Assembly (NCBI GenBank): GCA_003229095.1
Contig: QIHS01000275.1
Coordinates: forward strand, 1-8,041
Direction: 5' to 3'
Origin: Woeseia sp.
Lineage (GTDB): Bacteria > Pseudomonadota > Gammaproteobacteria > Steroidobacterales > Woeseiaceae
Length of the DNA stretch: 8,041 nt
Part shown: one piece after another, positions 5,969 through 8,041 of the stretch
Layout: each line of letters starts with the position of its first letter
How positions within the stretch are numbered: the first letter of the stretch is position 1
The notes under the pieces: model-generated
Database searches by the model: none
Told to the model about the DNA's origin: nothing
Seen by the model: only the letters and a program-made list of their open reading frames with translations
Translations under genes and position numbers: made by a program

Positions 5969-6026
5969 ACAATCTACTCTTTCTATGGGTTCTTGGACAA
6001 TGGGTTCTCGGATCTGGGGCAGGAAT

Positions 6027-6497
6027 ATGAGCACAACATACCTAATACCAACGTCGGAGTCAGTCTCCAGTTTGCTTGGAATAATCTTCGGAGACGATTT
6101 GAGCGCAAGCGAATGCGACTCGCCGGAGCTCAACGACCGGTATGTTGCGACTTTTATCGACGGTGATGACAAGCTGGTAGCGCTTTGTGTCAGCGACAAG
6201 GAGTTTGTCGCCTATTCCGGTGCCGCGTTAGCCATGATTCCGGCCAATGTGGCGGAGGAAATGATTTCCGGAAATGCGGTGACGGACGCTCTGGTGGAAA
6301 ACTTCTACGAAGTAATGAACATCTGTTCGAAATTGATGATGACGGATTCGGGTGCCCACCTGCGGCTCGACAAGACCATGAATCCCGACCAGTCTGCGGA
6401 CACCGTCGCTTCACTGCGGGAGTCGTCGCAGGTCATCGGGTTTGGCGTGGACATACCACGATACGGCAAAGGGACACTGACTTTCGTAGTAACCTGA
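6027..6497 (+). CDS. CheX-like protein, candidate CheY-P phosphatase
   Basis: From the ATG at 6027, preceded by AGGA at 6021-6024, the protein has 156 residues. An upstream ATG at 5985 would add 14 residues (MGSWTMGSRIWGRN) that look unlike the family and come from a small repeat. The central helix contains EVMN, giving Glu95-x-x-Asn98, which fits the E-x-x-N active motif of CheX/CheC phosphatases that position water for attack on phosphorylated CheY. A preceding helix (AMIPANVAEEMISG, 69-82) and a C-terminal strand (GTLTFVVT) fit the CheX alpha/beta layout. Unlike CheC, only one such motif is visible, as in CheX, which acts as a dimer. Pairing with cheY suggests it dephosphorylates that protein. 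Similarity to named CheX proteins is weak by eye, so I leave the symbol empty. Confidence 0.75.
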   Translation: MSTTYLIPTSESVSSLLGIIFGDDLSASECDSPELNDRYVATFIDGDDKLVALCVSDKEFVAYSGAALAMIPANVAEEMISGNAVTDALVENFYEVMNICSKLMMTDSGAHLRLDKTMNPDQSADTVASLRESSQVIGFGVDIPRYGKGTLTFVVT

Positions 6498-6626
6498 ATT
6501 CTCCGCCTGTCCTGTTAGCCTCCTTGTCGTATAAATAAGGCACTTCGACTAATTTGCGGCGATATTTGTCGTTAAGAAAGTTGTTGTTGGTGATCAAGCC
6601 GGATGTTATACCGGTCACTGAGTATG

Positions 6627-6650
6627 ATCGCCGTTTCGGCGGTTTTTCTT
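6627..6650 (+). terminator. Probable intrinsic terminator after the cheX-like gene
   Basis: CGCCG (6629-6633) pairs with CGGCG (6637-6641) around a TTT loop. The stem can be extended by a T-G and an A-T pair, and TTTTTCTT follows at 6643-6650. This is the usual shape of a Rho-independent terminator on the + strand, 130 bases after the cheX-like stop. The stem is short but GC-rich. Confidence 0.65.
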
Positions 6651-6680
6651 GCTCAGAATTCGTTTTTCGGACAACGGATA

Positions 6681-6708
6681 TCCCCAATCGAACGTCCCCA
6701 ATCGAACG
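6681..6708. repeat. Perfect 14-base tandem repeat, two copies
   Basis: The unit TCCCCAATCGAACG occurs at 6681-6694 and again at 6695-6708 with no mismatch. It lies about 105 bases upstream of the secretin-like gene and downstream of the terminator. A 14-base period does not keep the copies on one face of the helix as well as 10 or 21 would. It may be a regulator site or a recent slippage duplication; the function is unknown. Confidence 0.7.
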
Positions 6709-6813
6709 GTTTATTAACCCCGCTGGCGGATTCGCCACGTTACATGGTAGGAGCCAACACGGATCAGCATGCGGTAGCATGCGATCGATACGCTGCGACA
6801 AGGGGAAAAGTCG

Positions 6814-7404
6814 ATGAAATCGAAAACAACTGCAATGATGGCCTTTTTGTGTCTCGCCATCGTCTCATCTGCCACCAATGCACAATCGGCAGACGCTGAA
6901 AAACCTGCTGATTCTCGTCCGCAAGCAACAGTCCAGAAAGCGCCGTTGACCGACGTGCTGGATGCGGTGAGTAAGAATTCGAGCAAGACGTTTCTGATCA
7001 GTCACCGTGTACAGGCGACTATCGTCATCGGTCAAGCCCGGGTTGCCAGTGTCGACTACCCAATGCTGCTGCAGATACTGAGAAACAATGACCTTGCGGC
7101 TGTAACCGTCGATGATATTGTGAACGTGATCCCCGTCGCGTTCGTTCGACAGTATCCGCTACCGATGATTGCAGATCTCAATGATTCTGCGAGCGATGAA
7201 GAATGGGTGACAGGCGTGCTGCGCCTGGAAAATGCGTTTGCTTCGCAGATGATTCCCATCTTGCGCCCGATCATGCCGCAGGCTGGCCACCTGTCCGCCA
7301 ATCCAATGTCGAATTCGGTCATTATCGTAGACCGACTAGGCAACGCCAGGCGAGTTTTTTCGCTGATGCAGCAAATGGAGGAATACGCCCGTACCAGCGG
7401 ATGA
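6814..7404 (+). CDS. Secreted protein of secretin N-type domains without channel domain
   Basis: The product has 196 residues. A Sec signal peptide is visible (MKSK, hydrophobic core 7-20, likely cut after Ala23 in TNA-QS), so it should be periplasmic. After a short linker, residues about 40-110 (PLTDVLDAVSKNSSKTFLIS, then VASVDYPMLLQILRNNDLAAV and DIVNVIPV) resemble the N0/STN-like domain of secretins such as GspD. Residues about 130-193 (GVLRLENAFASQMIPILRPI, then LSANPMSNSVIIVDRLGNAR) resemble an N1 (Secretin_N) domain. Full secretins run to 600 or more residues and end in a beta-barrel gate that is absent here; the frame closes cleanly at TGA, with no secretin sequence recognised in the 124 bases after it. 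AAGGGGA lies just upstream of the ATG. It may be an accessory to a type II secretion or type IV pilus machine, or a relic; no partner genes are in view. Confidence 0.82.
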   Translation: MKSKTTAMMAFLCLAIVSSATNAQSADAEKPADSRPQATVQKAPLTDVLDAVSKNSSKTFLISHRVQATIVIGQARVASVDYPMLLQILRNNDLAAVTVDDIVNVIPVAFVRQYPLPMIADLNDSASDEEWVTGVLRLENAFASQMIPILRPIMPQAGHLSANPMSNSVIIVDRLGNARRVFSLMQQMEEYARTSG

Positions 7405-7528
7405 CTAAATGGCGACCAGGCGTTTTCCTTCACGCTGTGTTCCACCGTTCGAGGACAAACGGAAAAGGGGCCGGAAATTATCTTCGGCACATCAGATCGT
7501 TAGTCCAGTCACTCTTCCTATTTGATCT

Positions 7529-8041
7529 CTATGGTCGTTCTTCGGTCCATTGCCGAAGAAGTTCGTCGTAAGCAATTGTTTCGCCCGGCGTCTTTTCGTT
7601 TTCCAATCGCGGTTTCGGTGCGCCGGGCTGGTTTAGCCAGTAAGACGCTTCGCGCTCCTCATTGAGTTTCGGGCCGCAGGTTTTCTGTACACCGGCGCGC
7701 TCCAGTCGCATCATGACGCGATCCTGTGCGTTCGCCAGGTTGTCGAGCGCTTCCTGCGGTGTTTTTTCGCCGGACGCTGCATCGGCCACGTTTTGCCACC
7801 ACAGTTGCGCGAGTTTCGGGTAGTCGGGAACGTTGGTGCCGGTGGGTGTCCATTGTTTTCGTGCAGGTGAACGATAGAACTCAACCAGGCCGCCTAATTC
7901 GCTGGCTCGTTCGGTGAATGATTCATGTTGGATATCCGATTCCCGGATGGGGGTCAGGCCAACGTGTGTCTTTTTAAGTGACACAGTTTTAGAAACTGTA
8001 AATTGTGCATATAGCCAGGCAGCTTTGCGGCGTTCTAACGG
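7529..8041 (-). CDS. ABC-transporter solute-binding protein, C-terminal part (5' end outside window)
   Basis: The - strand frame is open from the window edge to the TAG at 7529-7531, giving about 170 residues of a longer protein. A GTG at 7984 is not a credible start because conserved sequence continues upstream of it (KAAWLYAQFTVSKTV). The segment KTHVGLTPIRESDI, the motif WWQNVADAASGEKTPQEALDNL and the end SYWLNQPGAPKPRLENEK through ETIAYDELLRQW are typical of extracellular solute-binding family 1 proteins. I recall the closest style as the glycerol-uptake GlpV group, in which the receptor feeds an ABC permease, but substrate cannot be proved from this part. Signal peptide and N-lobe lie outside the window. 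It is convergent with the secretin-like gene and has no evident link to chemotaxis. Confidence 0.85.
   Translation of the reverse strand, partial: PLERRKAAWLYAQFTVSKTVSLKKTHVGLTPIRESDIQHESFTERASELGGLVEFYRSPARKQWTPTGTNVPDYPKLAQLWWQNVADAASGEKTPQEALDNLANAQDRVMMRLERAGVQKTCGPKLNEEREASYWLNQPGAPKPRLENEKTPGETIAYDELLRQWTEERP

Larger units (their letters stand above)
6498..6813. other. Non-coding gap between the cheX-like and secretin-like genes
   Basis: This 316-base stretch has no convincing gene in any frame. It holds a probable terminator (6627-6650), a perfect 14-base tandem repeat (6681-6708), a small inverted repeat TGGCG/CGCCA (6724-6728 and 6733-6737), and AGCATGCG twice (6766-6773 and 6776-6783). 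The second half is presumably the regulatory region of the gene at 6814. I could not find a good sigma-70, sigma-28 or sigma-54 promoter in it by eye. Confidence 0.6.

Noticed and set aside
6536..6565. TAAGGCAC and GGCGATAT as a third sigma-28-like promoter after the cheX-like gene
   Set aside because: The spacer is 14 bases rather than 11, and a terminator follows before any gene.
7470..7488. GCCGGA/TTCGGC hairpin in the 124-base gap after the secretin-like gene
   Set aside because: It includes a G-T pair on the + strand and an A-C mismatch on the - strand, and lacks a convincing T run; too weak to call.
7538..7560. Perfect 8-base inverted repeat TTCTTCGG/CCGAAGAA near the solute-binding protein stop
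   Set aside because: It lies inside the coding end and has no T tract on either strand, so I do not call a terminator, though it may stabilise the mRNA end.
1..8041. Mobile elements, CRISPR arrays, tRNA or rRNA genes
   Set aside because: No transposase or integrase frames, no spaced repeat array and no recognisable RNA gene were found on reading both strands; the only repeats are two-copy and short.

Overview
The window is a chemotaxis and motility neighbourhood from a Gram-negative bacterium. I infer a gammaproteobacterium, because CheR, CheD, CheB and CheY look proteobacterial, the receptor ends in a WxxF-type pentapeptide, promoters resembling the flagellar sigma-28 (FliA) class are present, and a secretin N-domain protein lies nearby. 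The genus cannot be told from the sequence. Gene density is high and nothing looks mobile: I see no insertion sequence, integrase, tRNA, rRNA or CRISPR array.

Region 1 (1-4448, + strand) is an adaptation operon. It holds the 3' end of a methyl-accepting chemotaxis receptor ending in EWEEF, a STAS-domain protein with a very basic N-terminal tail, a small helical protein with a CheZ-like D-x3-Q motif, then cheR, cheD and cheB. Three enzymes that set receptor modification (methyltransferase, deamidase, methylesterase) are therefore encoded directly after a receptor carrying the peptide that tethers CheR and CheB. The order resembles clusters of the Pseudomonas F7/Che2 kind, but cheA and cheW are not in view.

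Region 2 (4506-6497) has an HDOD protein gene on the - strand, convergent with cheB and divergent from a cheY-cheX-like pair on the + strand. The 227-base gap between the HDOD gene and cheY contains two oppositely oriented sigma-28-like promoters, each with the exact 11-base spacer. This suggests both units belong to the late flagellar regulon. A hairpin with a T tract at about 6627-6650 probably ends the cheY-cheX transcript.

Region 3 (6498-8041) starts with a 316-base non-coding stretch holding that terminator and a perfect 14-base tandem repeat. It is followed by a secreted protein made only of secretin N-type domains, with no channel domain. The last gene, on the - strand and cut by the window edge, is the C-terminal part of an ABC-transporter solute-binding protein, probably of the glycerol/sugar type.

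The points most worth follow-up are the uncharacterised STAS and CheZ-like pair inside the adaptation operon, the coexistence of two structurally unrelated candidate CheY-P phosphatases (CheZ-like and CheX-like), the paired sigma-28-like promoters, and the stand-alone secretin N-domain protein.
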